Shown here piece after piece: positions 7,195 through 17,258 of a DNA stretch of 64,000 bases. A program made the position numbers and the translations under genes. The notes under the pieces are model-generated. The model did no database searches and was not told the origin of the DNA. It saw only the letters and a program-made list of their open reading frames with translations. The DNA comes from Rhodoferax sp. Its GTDB lineage: Bacteria > Pseudomonadota > Gammaproteobacteria > Burkholderiales > Burkholderiaceae_C. Positions within the stretch are counted from its first letter, which is position 1, and each line of letters opens with the position of its first letter. The stretch lies in the NCBI RefSeq assembly GCF_028714215.1, contig NZ_JAQTMS010000015.1, forward strand, positions 1 through 64,000. Reading direction: 5' to 3'.

Positions 7195-8376
7195 ATGATG
7201 TTATCCACTTCACCTGTCCAGCAAATCCTGGAGCGTTGCCAAACGCTGTTTGACGACCTTCATTTCAGCGCCGTCAAGGACTGGAAAGCGGCCCAGCCCG
7301 GGCGCAAAGCCATTGGCTACATGCCGGTCTACGTGCCGCGCGAACTGATTCACGCCGCCGGCATGCTGCCGGTGGGCATTCTGGGCGGCGGCGACCAGTT
7401 GGAAGTGATCCAGGGCGACGCTTATTACCAAAGCTATATCTGCCGCATCCCGCGCTCCACCATCGAGATGGGGCTGACCGGTCGGCTCGACTGTCTGGAC
7501 GGCATGCTGTTCCCAAGCATCTGCGACGTCATCCGCAACCTCTCGGGCATGTGGCAAATCCTGTTCAAGGACAAGTACGTGCGCTACATCGACGTGCCGC
7601 AAAACTACGAAGATGAAATCGGCGGCAAGTTCTACATCGAAGAGATGCAGATACTGCGCGAAGACCTGGCCCGGCTGGCCGGCAAGCCCATCACGGACGA
7701 AGCGCTGAACGCCTCGATCGCCGTCTACAACCAGAACCGCGCCGCCCTGCGCGAGCTGTATGCCTACCGCGCCGCCAAACCCTGGCAGGCACCGACCTCC
7801 GAGGTCTACCTGGTGCAACGCGCCGGCATGATCCTGCCGCCCGAGGAGCATACGCAACTGGTGCGCGACTACATCGCCGCCACCGACACCGTGGCACGCC
7901 CGAAGCGCGACAACGCCCGCGTGGTCATCAACGGCACCTTCTGCGAGCAGCCGCCGCTGGCCCTGATCAAGTCGATCGAGATGGCCGGCTGCTACGTGGT
8001 GGACGACGACTTCATGCTGGTGGGCCGCTGGCTGCTGGACCATGTGCCCACCGATGGCAATCCCCTGCAGGAGCTGTCCAAAGCCTTTTTGCACCGCTCG
8101 GCCACCACCGCGGCCAAGTACGACACCACGCGCGAACAAAAAGGCGTGTACCTGATGAAGCAGGTCAAGACCATGGGCGCCGAGGGTGTGATTTTTGCGG
8201 CACCCTCGTTCTGCGACCCGGCCCTGCTGGAGCGCCCCATGCTGCAGGACGTGCTGACGCAACACAAGATTCCGCACACCGCTTTCAAGTACGCCGAGAA
8301 CACCGGCCAGATGGCGCCGATCCGGGAACAGGCCGGCACTTTTGCCGATTCAATCAAGCTTTGGAATGCATCATGA
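7195..8376 (+). CDS. bcrC: benzoyl-CoA reductase, BcrC/BzdN subunit
   Basis: 393 residues, the size of the gamma subunit of class I ATP-dependent benzoyl-CoA reductase, in the HgdB/2-hydroxyacyl-CoA dehydratase fold. Visible markers are [22 protein letters not shown] near the N-terminus and cysteines in [15 protein letters not shown] and PSICDVIR that can serve the [4Fe-4S] cluster. With BcrB it forms the ring-reducing, substrate-binding half, which makes the cyclic diene without oxygen. GGGGAG lies 6 bases before the ATG. It overlaps bcrB by 4 bases. A 2-hydroxyacyl-CoA dehydratase is the main alternative, but gene order and the ferredoxin favour the reductase. Confidence 0.88.
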   Translation: MMLSTSPVQQILERCQTLFDDLHFSAVKDWKAAQPGRKAIGYMPVYVPRELIHAAGMLPVGILGGGDQLEVIQGDAYYQSYICRIPRSTIEMGLTGRLDCLDGMLFPSICDVIRNLSGMWQILFKDKYVRYIDVPQNYEDEIGGKFYIEEMQILREDLARLAGKPITDEALNASIAVYNQNRAALRELYAYRAAKPWQAPTSEVYLVQRAGMILPPEEHTQLVRDYIAATDTVARPKRDNARVVINGTFCEQPPLALIKSIEMAGCYVVDDDFMLVGRWLLDHVPTDGNPLQELSKAFLHRSATTAAKYDTTREQKGVYLMKQVKTMGAEGVIFAAPSFCDPALLERPMLQDVLTQHKIPHTAFKYAENTGQMAPIREQAGTFADSIKLWNAS

Positions 8377-9752
8377 ACACCCCCATTGCCATGCCCACCT
8401 CCGTCAAGAAGCCGCAAAACGTCCAGAAAGAGGACGCCATGTGGCTGCAAAAAGAGCTGATCAACAAGAACTACATGGAGCTGGCGACAGCCCGCGCCAA
8501 CAACCGCAAGGTGTCGGCCACTTTTGTGCCGGGCAACCTCAACGAGTTGCTGATGTGCTTCGACTTTGCCCGCAGCCTGCCGGAAACCAATGCGCTGCAA
8601 AACGGCATGCGCAAGAAGTCCGGCAAGATGATCATGGACGCCGAGCGCGACGGCCAGTCGGAAGACGTCTGCACTTACGTCAAGGCCGATCTCGGTTCGA
8701 TGATGGGCGGCGAGATCGGCCCCACCGGCGACCCGCTGCCCCGGCCCGACGTGCTCTTGTTGTCCTACACCGGCTGCTTCACCTTCATGAAGTGGTTCGA
8801 GCTGATACGCCACAAGTACGGCTGCGAAACGGTGATGCTGCACGTGCCCTACCAGGGCGAGGGCAAGATCGCCCCCAACATGCGCGACTACGTGGTCAAG
8901 CAGCTCAAGGAAACGGTGATTCCGACGCTGGAGCGCATCTCCGGCGTCAAGTTCGACATCGACCGCCTGCGCCAGTACATGCGCGAATCGGCCAAGGCCG
9001 AGGAAGACCTGGTGGCGGTGCTGCAGTCGGCCAAGAACCGCCCGTCGCCGATCGACGGCTACTTCGGCGCGGTCTATTACATAGGCCCGATCTTCACCGC
9101 TTTTCGCGGCACGCCCGAAGCCACCCAGTACTACCAGGTGCTGCGCAGCGAGATCGAGGAGCGCGTGCGCTTGGGGCTTGGACCGGTGACGCCCGAGGGC
9201 GCCATGGGCGAGGAGAAATACCGCCTGATCGTCGAGGGGCCGCCCAACTGGACCAGCTTTCGCGACTTCTGGAAGATGTTCTACGACGAGGGTGCGGTGG
9301 TGGTCTCCAGCACCTATGCCAAGGTCGGCGGCCTCTACGACTTCGGCTTCCGGCACGACCCGGACCATCCGCTGGAGTCGCTGGCCGAGTACTGCCTGGG
9401 TTGCTACACCAACCTGAACCTGCCCAGCCGCATCGACATGATCTGCAAGTACATCGACGAGTACCAGGCCGACGGCTTGCTGATCAACTCGATCAAGAGC
9501 TGCAACAGTTTCTCGGCCGGCCAGTTGCTGATTCTGCGGGAAGTCGAGCGGCGCACCGGCAAGCCAGCCGCCTTCATCGAGACCGACCTGGTGGACCCGC
9601 GCTACTTCTCCGCCGCCAACGTGAAGAACCGGCTGGAGAGCTATTTCCAGATGGTCAAGGCCAAGCGCGTCGGAGCCGCGGCCGCCGCCGTCGCCGCTGC
9701 CGGCATGGCCGGTGCGTCGGCCGGCAAGATCATCCCCATCACGGCCTACTGA
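8373..9752 (+). CDS. bcrB: benzoyl-CoA reductase, BcrB/BzdO subunit
   Basis: 459 residues, HgdB-like fold, paralogous to BcrC. Cysteines at [14 protein letters not shown] (about 129), [10 protein letters not shown] (about 345) and [12 protein letters not shown] (about 382) are candidate cluster ligands. It pairs with BcrC to bind benzoyl-CoA and receive low-potential electrons from BcrA/BcrD. The ATG at 8373 sits in the bcrC stop (ATGA). The last 25 or so residues are an alanine/glycine-rich tail ([17 protein letters not shown]), which looks like an added low-complexity extension. Confidence 0.9.
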   Translation: MNTPIAMPTSVKKPQNVQKEDAMWLQKELINKNYMELATARANNRKVSATFVPGNLNELLMCFDFARSLPETNALQNGMRKKSGKMIMDAERDGQSEDVCTYVKADLGSMMGGEIGPTGDPLPRPDVLLLSYTGCFTFMKWFELIRHKYGCETVMLHVPYQGEGKIAPNMRDYVVKQLKETVIPTLERISGVKFDIDRLRQYMRESAKAEEDLVAVLQSAKNRPSPIDGYFGAVYYIGPIFTAFRGTPEATQYYQVLRSEIEERVRLGLGPVTPEGAMGEEKYRLIVEGPPNWTSFRDFWKMFYDEGAVVVSSTYAKVGGLYDFGFRHDPDHPLESLAEYCLGCYTNLNLPSRIDMICKYIDEYQADGLLINSIKSCNSFSAGQLLILREVERRTGKPAAFIETDLVDPRYFSAANVKNRLESYFQMVKAKRVGAAAAAVAAAGMAGASAGKIIPITAY

Positions 9753-9766
9753 AGCGGAGGACAGCC

Positions 9767-11110
9767 ATGCGTTGCTTTATCGGTATCGACCTCGGATCCA
9801 CCACCACCAAGGCGGTGGTGATCGACGAGCACCAGAACATCCTGGGGCGCGGCATCACCAACTCGCGCTCCAACTACGACACTGCCGCCACCATCGCCAA
9901 GCAGGAGGCGATGGTCAACGGCCGCTTCTTCCTGTTCCGCCAGGCGCTGGGCACCACCCATGCGCTGAACGGCGCGCTGGACGGGTTTCTGGGCCAGCTG
10001 GAGCGCGATTTCAGGCTTGAACAGTACCTGGAACAACTGGGGGACTTGGAGCAAACCTGCCATCGCAGCCTGGCCAGCGCCAGGTTTGGTGACAATTCCA
10101 AGGCCGTCGGCGAGGCCTTGACCGAGGTCTTCCGGCGCCTGCAGAGCGAAGCCGCCGAGCTGTTCAAGCCCGGTGCCAAGCGCAAGTCCGATTTCTTCCG
10201 CGACATCGCCGGCAGCCAGTACCTGGCGATCGGCGAGGCGGTGGCCAAGGAAGCCGGCACACGCTACGACTTTCTGCTCAATGTGTTCGACCGCTCCATC
10301 ATCGAGGTCGAGAACCGGGTCTATGCCGACTCGATCCGGCGCCACCTGCTGGCGGCGTTGGAGCGCACCTTTGTCGCCATGCCTGAAACAGCCGCCCGGC
10401 GCACGCAAGTGGAGGCGCCGATCAAGGGCATTCTGGACACCGAGATGGAGGAGACCTACATCGTGGGCACCGGCTACGGCCGGGCCCGGCTGCCGTTTTC
10501 CAAGGAGCACATCCGCTCCGAAATTCTGTGCCACGGCCTCGGTGCGCATGTCATGTACCCGGGCACGGCGACGGTGCTGGACATCGGCGGCCAGGACACG
10601 AAAGCGATCCAGGTCGATCCGGCCGGCATCGTCGAGAGCTTCCAGATGAACGACCGCTGCGCCGCCGGCTGCGGGCGCTACCTCGGCTACATCGCCGACG
10701 AGATGAACATGGGCCTGCACGAGCTTGGCCCCCTGGCCATGAAGTCGACCAAGACGATACGCATCAACTCCACCTGCACCGTGTTTGCCGGCGCCGAGCT
10801 GCGCGACCGCCTCTCGCTGGGCGACAAGCGCGAGGACATCATGGCCGGGCTGCACCGCGCCATCATCCTGCGCGCCATGTCGATCCTGGCGCGCTCCGGC
10901 GGCATTCGCGACCAGTTCACCTTTACCGGCGGCGTGGCCAAGAACGAGGCGGCGGTGAAATCGCTGCGCGACCTGATTTATGAGAACTACGGCAAGCTGA
11001 CCATCAACATCGACCCGGACTCGATCTACACCGGCGCGCTGGGCGGTGCCACCTTTGCCTGGCGCGCCGTGGTGGACGATGGGAAAGTAGTCGAGAACCG
11101 CCCAAATTGA
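9767..11110 (+). CDS. bcrA: benzoyl-CoA reductase, ATPase subunit BcrA/BzdP
   Basis: 447 residues of the BcrA/BcrD/BadF/BadG ATPase family (acetate/sugar kinase-hsp70 fold). The phosphate-binding loop [13 protein letters not shown] is at residues 6-18. A second loop, [11 protein letters not shown], is at about 273. [13 protein letters not shown] and [12 protein letters not shown] carry the cysteines that bridge the shared [4Fe-4S] cluster with BcrD. It couples ATP hydrolysis to electron transfer from ferredoxin. GCGGAGGA is the ribosome binding site. A large insertion between the two halves, as in BcrA-type subunits, separates it from the shorter BcrD. Confidence 0.92.
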   Translation: MRCFIGIDLGSTTTKAVVIDEHQNILGRGITNSRSNYDTAATIAKQEAMVNGRFFLFRQALGTTHALNGALDGFLGQLERDFRLEQYLEQLGDLEQTCHRSLASARFGDNSKAVGEALTEVFRRLQSEAAELFKPGAKRKSDFFRDIAGSQYLAIGEAVAKEAGTRYDFLLNVFDRSIIEVENRVYADSIRRHLLAALERTFVAMPETAARRTQVEAPIKGILDTEMEETYIVGTGYGRARLPFSKEHIRSEILCHGLGAHVMYPGTATVLDIGGQDTKAIQVDPAGIVESFQMNDRCAAGCGRYLGYIADEMNMGLHELGPLAMKSTKTIRINSTCTVFAGAELRDRLSLGDKREDIMAGLHRAIILRAMSILARSGGIRDQFTFTGGVAKNEAAVKSLRDLIYENYGKLTINIDPDSIYTGALGGATFAWRAVVDDGKVVENRPN

Positions 11111-11156
11111 CTATTCATGCGCTTCTGAACATGACCAACACAGGGCTCTCGCTGTC

Positions 11157-11218
11157 ATCCCGGGCTCGACCCGGGATCCATGGATTGCGGGTGCTGAAAC
11201 CCCGGACCTGATCCGGGG
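11157..11218. repeat. REP-like double hairpin inside the bcr operon
   Basis: Two palindromes lie between bcrA and bcrD. ATCCCGGG/CCCGGGAT (11157-11164 and 11170-11177) has the loop CTCGA, and CCCCGGA/TCCGGGG (11200-11206 and 11212-11218) has a 5-base loop. The same hairpin type with the same CTCGA loop recurs at 45822-45842. The likely effect is on mRNA stability or differential expression of bcrD and the ferredoxin gene (inference). Confidence 0.75.
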
Positions 11219-11273
11219 CCGCAATTACAACGCTACATCTATCCACTAGCAACTGATCAAATGGAGAGTAAGT

Positions 11274-12119
11274 ATGAGCATCACCACCATTGGCATAGAC
11301 ATCGGTTCCGGCGCCGTCAAGTCGGTGCTGTTTCGCTCTGACGAGGACGGCACGCAGCACTGGCTGTCCAAACGCTGCGAACGCATCCGCAGCCGCGATC
11401 CGATGCTGCTGGCGCAGCAAGGTTTTGAGGGCGTGATGGAGGAAGCCGGGCTGACGCGCGACGACATTGACTACATCGCCACCACCGGCGAAGGCGAGAA
11501 CGTCAAGTTCGCCACCGGCCACTTCTACTCCATGACCACGCACGCCCGCGGCGGCGTCTTTCTGGACCCGACGGCGCGCGCCGTGGTCGACATCGGGGCC
11601 TTGAACGGCCGCGCCATCTACATCGACGAGCGCGGCAAGGTGCTGTCCTACAAGATGACCAGCCAGTGTGCTTCCGGCTCCGGGCAGTTTCTGGAAAACA
11701 TCGCGCGCTACCTGGGTGTGGCGGTGGAAGAAATCGGCGCCCTCTCGCAAAGCTCCAAGGAGCCGGAGAAAGTCAGCTCCATCTGCGCCGTGCTGGCCGA
11801 GACCGACGTCATCAACATGGTGTCGCGCGGCATCGCCACGGCCGACATCCTGAAGGGCATTCACATGTCGATGGCCTCGCGCGTCGTCAAACTGCTCAAG
11901 ATCACCGGCATCAAGACCGGCACCGCGCTGATCACCGGCGGTCTGGCGCTCGACAGCGGCCTGCTGGCCGCCATCCAGGAAGAAATGGTCACCGAGAAAG
12001 TGGCGGTGACGGCCCGGGCGCACGCCGATTCGATTTACGCTGGCGCTATCGGCGCGGCGCTGTGGGGCGCCTTCAGGCACAGTAAACTCGCTGAACTGGA
12101 GGCGCAGGTCGCGGCCTGA
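11274..12119 (+). CDS. bcrD: benzoyl-CoA reductase, ATPase subunit BcrD/BzdQ
   Basis: 281 residues, the short BadF/BadG/BcrA/BcrD paralogue. The P-loop-like GIDIGSGAVKSVLF is near the N-terminus. SQCASGSGQFLENIARYLGV (about residue 133) and SSICAVLAETDVI (about 172) carry the cluster-bridging cysteines, and a C-terminal TGGLALDSGLL follows. It forms the ATP-hydrolysing electron-activation half with BcrA. GAGAGTAAGT precedes the ATG. The gap of 163 bases from bcrA is filled by a REP-like element. Confidence 0.92.
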   Translation: MSITTIGIDIGSGAVKSVLFRSDEDGTQHWLSKRCERIRSRDPMLLAQQGFEGVMEEAGLTRDDIDYIATTGEGENVKFATGHFYSMTTHARGGVFLDPTARAVVDIGALNGRAIYIDERGKVLSYKMTSQCASGSGQFLENIARYLGVAVEEIGALSQSSKEPEKVSSICAVLAETDVINMVSRGIATADILKGIHMSMASRVVKLLKITGIKTGTALITGGLALDSGLLAAIQEEMVTEKVAVTARAHADSIYAGAIGAALWGAFRHSKLAELEAQVAA

Positions 12120-12156
12120 TTCTCCCTACCCCCTACTGAACCCAAAGGAAACCAAT

Positions 12157-12402
12157 ATGGCCTTGATCATCACCGAAGACTGCACCGCCTGCGACGCTTG
12201 CCGCCCGGCCTGCCCCAACGAAGCCATCAGCGTTGGCGACCCGCTCTACGTCATCGATCCGCTGCGCTGCACCGAATGCGTGGGCGCCGAGGACGAACCG
12301 CAGTGCAAGCTGGTCTGCCCGGCCGACTGCATTTCCGTCAATCCGGATTTCGTCGAGACGCCCGAACAGTTGATGAAGAAGTACGAAGACCTGCACGCCT
12401 GA
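12157..12402 (+). CDS. 2[4Fe-4S] ferredoxin, electron donor of benzoyl-CoA reductase
   Basis: 81 residues with two cluster motifs: CTACDACRPACPNEAI near residue 9, and CTECVGAEDEPQCKLVCPADC near 38, where an insertion between the second and third cysteines is typical of the YfhL/Allochromatium-type low-potential ferredoxins. It is the last gene of the reductase cluster, matching bzdM/fdx in the Azoarcus and Thauera clusters, and supplies electrons to BcrA/BcrD. AAAGGAAAC is the ribosome binding site. Confidence 0.9.
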   Translation: MALIITEDCTACDACRPACPNEAISVGDPLYVIDPLRCTECVGAEDEPQCKLVCPADCISVNPDFVETPEQLMKKYEDLHA

Positions 12403-12423
12403 CAGCCCCATCGAGTACCCAGC

Positions 12424-13035
12424 ATGGCCGGCCCAAGCACCGAGTTCTGGCAACAACGCTTCGAGCAGAACGAGATCGGCTGGGACCGCGGCAGTCCCAG
12501 TCCTCAGCTATTGGCCTGGCTCGACAGCGGTGAACTGCAACCCTGTCGCATTGCGGTCCCGGGTTGCGGCAGCGGCTGGGAAGTCGCCGAGTTGGCCAGG
12601 CGCGGCTTTGCAGTCACCGGCATCGATTACACCGCCGCCGCGGTGGAGAAAACGCGGGCACTCCTGCAAGCACAGGCTCTCAAAGCGGAAGTCGTCCAGG
12701 CGGACGTCCTGAGCTACCGCCCGGCGCAGCCCTTTGATGGCATCTACGAGCAGACCTGCCTGTGTGCGATTCATCCTGACCACTGGTTTGAATATGCCGG
12801 ACAGTTGCGTGACTGGCTCAAACCAGCGGGCACACTGTGGCTGCTGCTCATGCAGATGCTTCGACCGGCGGCCAGCGAGCAGGGCTTGATCGTGGGGCCG
12901 CCTTATCACTGCGACATCAACGCCATGCGGGCGCTGTTCCCTGAGCGTGTTTGGCTGTGGCCCAAACCACCTTACGCGAAAGTGCCCCATCCGAGCCTGG
13001 CCCACGAGTTGGCGCTGCGATTGAATCGCCGCTAA
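12424..13035 (+). CDS. class I SAM-dependent methyltransferase, TPMT-like
   Basis: 203 residues. FWQQRFEQNEIGWDRGSPSPQLLAWL opens the protein as in thiopurine/thiol methyltransferases. Motif I VPGCGSGWEVAELA (about 47) and acidic GIDYTAAAV (about 66) bind S-adenosylmethionine, and YEQTCLCAIHP is the TPMT-type motif IV region. It probably methylates a thiol, selenium or tellurium compound. It starts 22 bases after the ferredoxin stop and so may be co-transcribed, with no clear functional tie to benzoate. Confidence 0.85.
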   Translation: MAGPSTEFWQQRFEQNEIGWDRGSPSPQLLAWLDSGELQPCRIAVPGCGSGWEVAELARRGFAVTGIDYTAAAVEKTRALLQAQALKAEVVQADVLSYRPAQPFDGIYEQTCLCAIHPDHWFEYAGQLRDWLKPAGTLWLLLMQMLRPAASEQGLIVGPPYHCDINAMRALFPERVWLWPKPPYAKVPHPSLAHELALRLNRR

Positions 13036-13042
13036 ACGCGCC

Positions 13043-14320
13043 TTGTCAATTCAAGCTCTGAAGCACTGGCGCTGCGTTGGCCTGCTGTTTCTGGGAAGTG
13101 TCTGCCTGACTGTCCAGGCACTCGATGGCGTGCTGCGCGACGCCTCGACCGGTCGGCCGATCGCCCTCGCCACACTGGTTGCCGGCGACGTGCTGGCGCG
13201 CAGCGACGCGCAGGGCCGGTTCGACTTCGGCGCTGGCGTACACGCCACCCGCGTCTCGGCGCGTGCGCCGGGCTACGCGCGGCTGGAACGCGCGGTCCAG
13301 GGGGTTGAGCCACTGGCCCTCACGCTGACGCCGCTGCGGCCCAAGGCGATCTATCTGACGCCTTACGGCCTCGGCAGCGCCACGCTGCGTGGCGATGCCT
13401 TGAAACTGATAGACGACACCGAATTGAACGCACTGGTCATCGACATCAAGGGTGACCGGGGACTGGTGCCGTTTCGCAGTGCCTCCCTGGCCGCGGCCGG
13501 TTTGCCGCAGACCGCCGTCACGGTCAGCGACATGCCGGCGCTGATGAAGACCCTGCGCGCGCGCGACCTGTACCTGATCGCGCGCATCGTGGTATTCAAG
13601 GACGAGCCGCTGGCGGCGGCCCATCCGCAGTGGACCGTGCGTGACGCGCATGGCGCCCAGTGGAAGGATCGCGAGGGGTTGCCGTGGATAGACCCGTTCC
13701 GCCGCGAAGCCTGGGAGCGCAACCTGGCCCTGGCCGAGGAGGCCGCGCAGCTCGGCTTCGACGAGGTGCAGTTCGACTATCTGCGCTTTCCCGATGCCAC
13801 CGGCCTGCAGTTCTGCGAGCCCGACACCGAGGAGCGGCGCATCGCCGCTATCAATGGTTTCCTCGACGCCGCGCAGCGCCGCCTGCTGCGCTACAACGTG
13901 TTCGTTGCCGCCGACGTCTTCGGCTACATCGCCTGGAACAGCAACGACACGCACATCGGGCAACAGCTCGAAGCGGTGGCACGGCACGTGGACTACCTGT
14001 CGCCGATGCTGTACCCGTCGGGCTTCACGTTCGGTATTCCGGGCCACCGCAACCCGGTCGCCGCGCCCTATGACATCGTCTACGACAGCCTGCAACGCGC
14101 GCAGCAGCGCACCGGTCTGCCGGGTGTGCGTTTCAGGCCCTGGCTGCAAGCCTTTCGCGACTATGCCTTCGACCGCAGGGCTTTCGGCGAGCGTGAAATC
14201 CGCCAGCAGATCGAAGCCGCCGAGGCCGCCGGCACCGACGGCTGGATGTTGTGGAATGCGCGCAACCGTTACGACGACGAGGGACTGCAGGCCGCGCCGC
14301 CGTCCAATGCAGCGCCCTGA
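13043..14320 (+). CDS. exported DUF4015 putative glycoside-hydrolase-like protein
   Basis: 425 residues from a TTG at 13043; no ATG fits the signal sequence CVGLLFLGSVCLTVQAL. A short carboxypeptidase-regulatory-like beta domain (about 25-90, GVLRDASTGRPIALATLV ... DAQGRFDF) precedes a TIM-barrel DUF4015 domain with LNALVIDIKGDRG, GFDEVQFDYLRFPD, VDYLSPMLYPSGF and GTDGWMLWNARNRY. These are strand-end acidic motifs of that putative glycosidase family. It follows the methyltransferase gene by 7 bases, so they are probably one unit. The substrate is unknown. Confidence 0.8.
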   Translation: MSIQALKHWRCVGLLFLGSVCLTVQALDGVLRDASTGRPIALATLVAGDVLARSDAQGRFDFGAGVHATRVSARAPGYARLERAVQGVEPLALTLTPLRPKAIYLTPYGLGSATLRGDALKLIDDTELNALVIDIKGDRGLVPFRSASLAAAGLPQTAVTVSDMPALMKTLRARDLYLIARIVVFKDEPLAAAHPQWTVRDAHGAQWKDREGLPWIDPFRREAWERNLALAEEAAQLGFDEVQFDYLRFPDATGLQFCEPDTEERRIAAINGFLDAAQRRLLRYNVFVAADVFGYIAWNSNDTHIGQQLEAVARHVDYLSPMLYPSGFTFGIPGHRNPVAAPYDIVYDSLQRAQQRTGLPGVRFRPWLQAFRDYAFDRRAFGEREIRQQIEAAEAAGTDGWMLWNARNRYDDEGLQAAPPSNAAP

Positions 14321-14380
14321 AGACCGCCTACAGTGCCAGTCCGCGGCATTTCTTCGCCCGATTGCGGCAGCTGATGGCGC

Positions 14381-15400
14381 TTACTTCCTGGCGCGGATCC
14401 TGGCCAGTTCGCCCTGCGTTTCATTCCACAGATCCATGCCCACATCGGTACCGATGCCGGCGTACACCTTGGTCAGCTTGTCGCGCATGCGGGCCGATTC
14501 GGCCGGCGACAACTCGTTGATCTGCATGCCCTTGGCCTTCAGATCGCCCATCGCCTTGCCGGCTTCTTCCCGCGTGTCCTTGCGCTCGTAGTCGCGGCTC
14601 GCCTTGGCCGCATCCATCAGTATCTTCTGCTCGTCCTTGGACAACTGACTCCACCACTTTTTGCTGGCCAGCACGATCCACGGGCTGTAGACGTGGTTGG
14701 TGACGGTCATGTACTTTTGCACTTCGTAGAACTTGCTCGACAGGATGGTGTTGAACGGGTTTTCCTGGCCGTCCACGGTCTTGGTTTCCAGCGCGCTGAA
14801 GAGCTCGGAAAAGGCCATCGGAATGGCGTTGGCACCCAAGGTCTGGAAGCTGCTCAGGAACACATTGTTCTGCATCACCCGCAGCTTGATGCCCTGCAGG
14901 TCTTCCATCTTGGTGATGGCGCGCTTGCTGTTGGTCAGATTGCGAAAACCGTTTTCCCAGTACACCAGCCCGACCAGGCCCTTGTCCTGCAGCTTGTCCT
15001 TGATCTTGTCACCGATCGGACCGTCCAGCATGGCGTCCGCTTCTTTCGTGTTGGCAATCAGGAACGGCGTGTCCCAGATCGCCATTTCCTTGGTGATGCC
15101 CACCAGCGTCGCGGTGGAGCCGACCATCATTTCCTGGGCACCGCCGATCAGGGCTTGTTGCATCTGGACGTCCGGGCCCAGGGCTGCGGCGCCAATGGCG
15201 CGCACCTTCATCTTGCCGCCCGAGGCTTTTTCCACCTGCTCGGCAAACACCTTGGCGGCGCGGCCCTGGTTGCTTTGCTCGTTGAGGCCGTAGCCGAAGC
15301 GGATCAGGCGTGGTTTGATGTCCTGGGCCAAGGCCGAGAACGAAGCGCCCAGCAGCGCGGCAGTGGCGGCGGCAATGAGCGTACGACGAAGAATAGTCAT
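14381..15400 (-). CDS. dctP: TRAP transporter solute-binding protein (DctP family)
   Basis: 339 residues from the ATG at 15400 (GGAGATTTTC upstream), with signal peptide RRTLIAAATAALLGASFSALAQ. The middle has the DctP pattern GLVGLVYWENGFRNLTNSKRA, including the conserved Arg that clamps the ligand carboxylate, and later VDGQENPFNTI. It delivers an organic or sugar acid to the membrane pair encoded upstream. Because the operon also encodes gluconokinase and a GntR-like repressor, gluconate or a related aldonate is the probable ligand (inference). Confidence 0.9.
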   Translation of the reverse strand: MTILRRTLIAAATAALLGASFSALAQDIKPRLIRFGYGLNEQSNQGRAAKVFAEQVEKASGGKMKVRAIGAAALGPDVQMQQALIGGAQEMMVGSTATLVGITKEMAIWDTPFLIANTKEADAMLDGPIGDKIKDKLQDKGLVGLVYWENGFRNLTNSKRAITKMEDLQGIKLRVMQNNVFLSSFQTLGANAIPMAFSELFSALETKTVDGQENPFNTILSSKFYEVQKYMTVTNHVYSPWIVLASKKWWSQLSKDEQKILMDAAKASRDYERKDTREEAGKAMGDLKAKGMQINELSPAESARMRDKLTKVYAGIGTDVGMDLWNETQGELARIRARK

Positions 15401-15447
15401 GAAAATCTCCTGGGTTGGAAAGAAATGAACGGAAGAAAAAACGCGGG

Positions 15448-16740
15448 CTATCGCATCCACGCCACCGGCGCGGTGACGATCTGCGGGAACAACACAAAAA
15501 GAAACAGGATCAGCGTGTAGGTGAGGAGAAACGGGTTGACGCCCTTGATCACCTGGTGCATGGAGATTCGGCCCACCCCCGCCACCACATTGAGCACGGT
15601 GCCGACCGGTGGCGTGATCAGGCCGATGGCGCCGTTCAGGACGAACATCAGGCCGAAATAGACCGGGTCGATGCCGGCCTTGACGGCAATCGGCAGCATC
15701 ACCGGGGCGAAGATCAGGATGGTGGGCGTCAGATCCAGCGCGGTGCCGATAACGATCAGCACGATCATCATCACCAACATCAGCAGGCGCGGGCTTTGCA
15801 CCAGCGGCCCGAGCCAGGCGGTCAGCACGCTGGGCAGATCGGCCAGCGTGATCATGTAGCTCGCCACCTGGGCGCCGGCGCACAGAAACATCACGATGGC
15901 GGTGGTCTTGGCGGCACGCACCAGCACACCGTAAATTTCGACCATCTTCATTTCACGGTGCACGAACAGCGCCACCACCAGCGCGTAAAACGCCGCCACC
16001 ACCGCCGCCTCGGTGGGCGTGAAGAGGCCGGTCTTCATGCCGCCAATGATGATCAAGGGCATCAGCATGGCCCAGAACGCCTTGAGCGTGGCGCGCAGCC
16101 GCTCCTTCATGGGCAGGGGTTCGCCTTGCGGCAATTGCATGTCGCGCAGCACCCATTTCCAGGCCACGATCAGCCCCACGCCCATGATCAGGCCCGGCAC
16201 GATGCCGGAGATGAACAGCGCCGAGATCGAGGTATTGGTGGTCACGCCGTAAATCACGAACGGCATGCTGGGCGGAATGATGGGTGCAATGATGCCGCCC
16301 GACGCGATCAACCCGGCCGAGGTGTGCATGGGATAGCCCTGTCTGCGCATCATGGGCAGCAGGATGGTGGCCAGGGCCGCGGTATCCGCCAGCGCCGAGC
16401 CGCTCATGCTGGCCATCAGCACGGCGGCGCCAATGGCCACGTAGCCGAGTCCGCCCCGGATATGCCCGACCCAGGCCTGCGCCATGGCGATGATGCGGCT
16501 GCTGATGCCACCCGAGTTCATCAACTCGCCGGCCAGAATGAAGAACGGTACCGCCAGCAGGGGAAAGCTGTCGACGCCGGCCACCAGGTTTTGCGCCAGC
16601 AACTGGGTATCCCAAAACCCCAGCACCAGCGCCATGCCGGCGCCGGTAAGCACCAGTGCCAGACCCATGTTCATGCCGATGCCCATCAAGAGCAGCATGC
16701 CCACCGAAAAAACGATAAAGGCCAGACCTTCGTTACTCAT
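15448..16740 (-). CDS. dctM: TRAP transporter large permease (DctM family)
   Basis: 430 residues, almost entirely hydrophobic with about 12 membrane segments. The family features GGISSRIIAMAQAWVGHIRGGLG, SMSGSALADTAAL and GGIIAPIIPPSMPFVIYGV are clear. It is the sodium-coupled transport subunit working with the small DctQ partner and the DctP receptor. It lies 5 bases after the dctQ stop. Confidence 0.93.
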   Translation of the reverse strand: MSNEGLAFIVFSVGMLLLMGIGMNMGLALVLTGAGMALVLGFWDTQLLAQNLVAGVDSFPLLAVPFFILAGELMNSGGISSRIIAMAQAWVGHIRGGLGYVAIGAAVLMASMSGSALADTAALATILLPMMRRQGYPMHTSAGLIASGGIIAPIIPPSMPFVIYGVTTNTSISALFISGIVPGLIMGVGLIVAWKWVLRDMQLPQGEPLPMKERLRATLKAFWAMLMPLIIIGGMKTGLFTPTEAAVVAAFYALVVALFVHREMKMVEIYGVLVRAAKTTAIVMFLCAGAQVASYMITLADLPSVLTAWLGPLVQSPRLLMLVMMIVLIVIGTALDLTPTILIFAPVMLPIAVKAGIDPVYFGLMFVLNGAIGLITPPVGTVLNVVAGVGRISMHQVIKGVNPFLLTYTLILFLFVLFPQIVTAPVAWMR

Positions 16741-16745
16741 CGCGC

Positions 16746-17258
16746 TTACTCCACTTCGGCGCCGTGACCGAGGTCCAGCGGTGTTTGTTTGATGAGTTCA
16801 AAAAATGCCATGACGCCGATCGCCACGGCGCACAGCAGGGCCGGCAGGGGCAGCAGCGCAACCGGGTAGTGCAGCACCACGGAGTTGCTGTCCAGGCCCA
16901 CCAGCACCTGCTGCCAGGCACCCCAGCCGACCAGGGCGCAACCCAGCAGCACCAGCAGGCGGATCAGCGCAGCGGCCAGGGCCATGGCGCGCGGACGCTG
17001 CGCCAGCAAGCCGACCAGGCTGGTGAACGCCATGTGCTCTCCCAACGGGTAGGCGGCGGTGGCGCCGACGAACACCATCCAGACAAACAGCAGGCGCGAC
17101 AATTCCTCGCTGGCCGCCACGCCGCTGCCGAAGCCGTAACGCAGCACCACATTGATGAAAACCGATACCGCCATGACGCCCAGACAGAGGGCCAGAATCA
17201 GGTTCGCGCTGCGTTGAAAGAGGGAACTGGCGGCGTTGCCAATGTGTGGGGTACTCAT
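16746..17258 (-). CDS. dctQ: TRAP transporter small permease (DctQ family)
   Basis: 170 residues with four predicted membrane helices. ASEELSRLLFVWMVFVGATAAYPLGEHMAF is the DctQ signature region. The start at 17258 has GGAGACC upstream and overlaps the gntK stop (ATGA), so kinase and transporter are translationally coupled. Confidence 0.9.
   Translation of the reverse strand: MSTPHIGNAASSLFQRSANLILALCLGVMAVSVFINVVLRYGFGSGVAASEELSRLLFVWMVFVGATAAYPLGEHMAFTSLVGLLAQRPRAMALAAALIRLLVLLGCALVGWGAWQQVLVGLDSNSVVLHYPVALLPLPALLCAVAIGVMAFFELIKQTPLDLGHGAEVE

Noticed and set aside
7210..8277. Long minus-strand frame opposite bcrC (355 codons)
   Set aside because: Typical shadow frame in high-GC DNA; His/Gln/Val-rich composition, and the plus strand encodes a clear BcrC.
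11157..11218. Rho-independent terminator between bcrA and bcrD
   Set aside because: The hairpins are not followed by a T-run, and a sibling element sits inside another operon, so a REP-like element is the better reading.
15415..16767. 450-codon plus-strand frame opposite dctM
   Set aside because: His/Gln/Arg-rich composition characteristic of antisense to a hydrophobic membrane protein; no motif.
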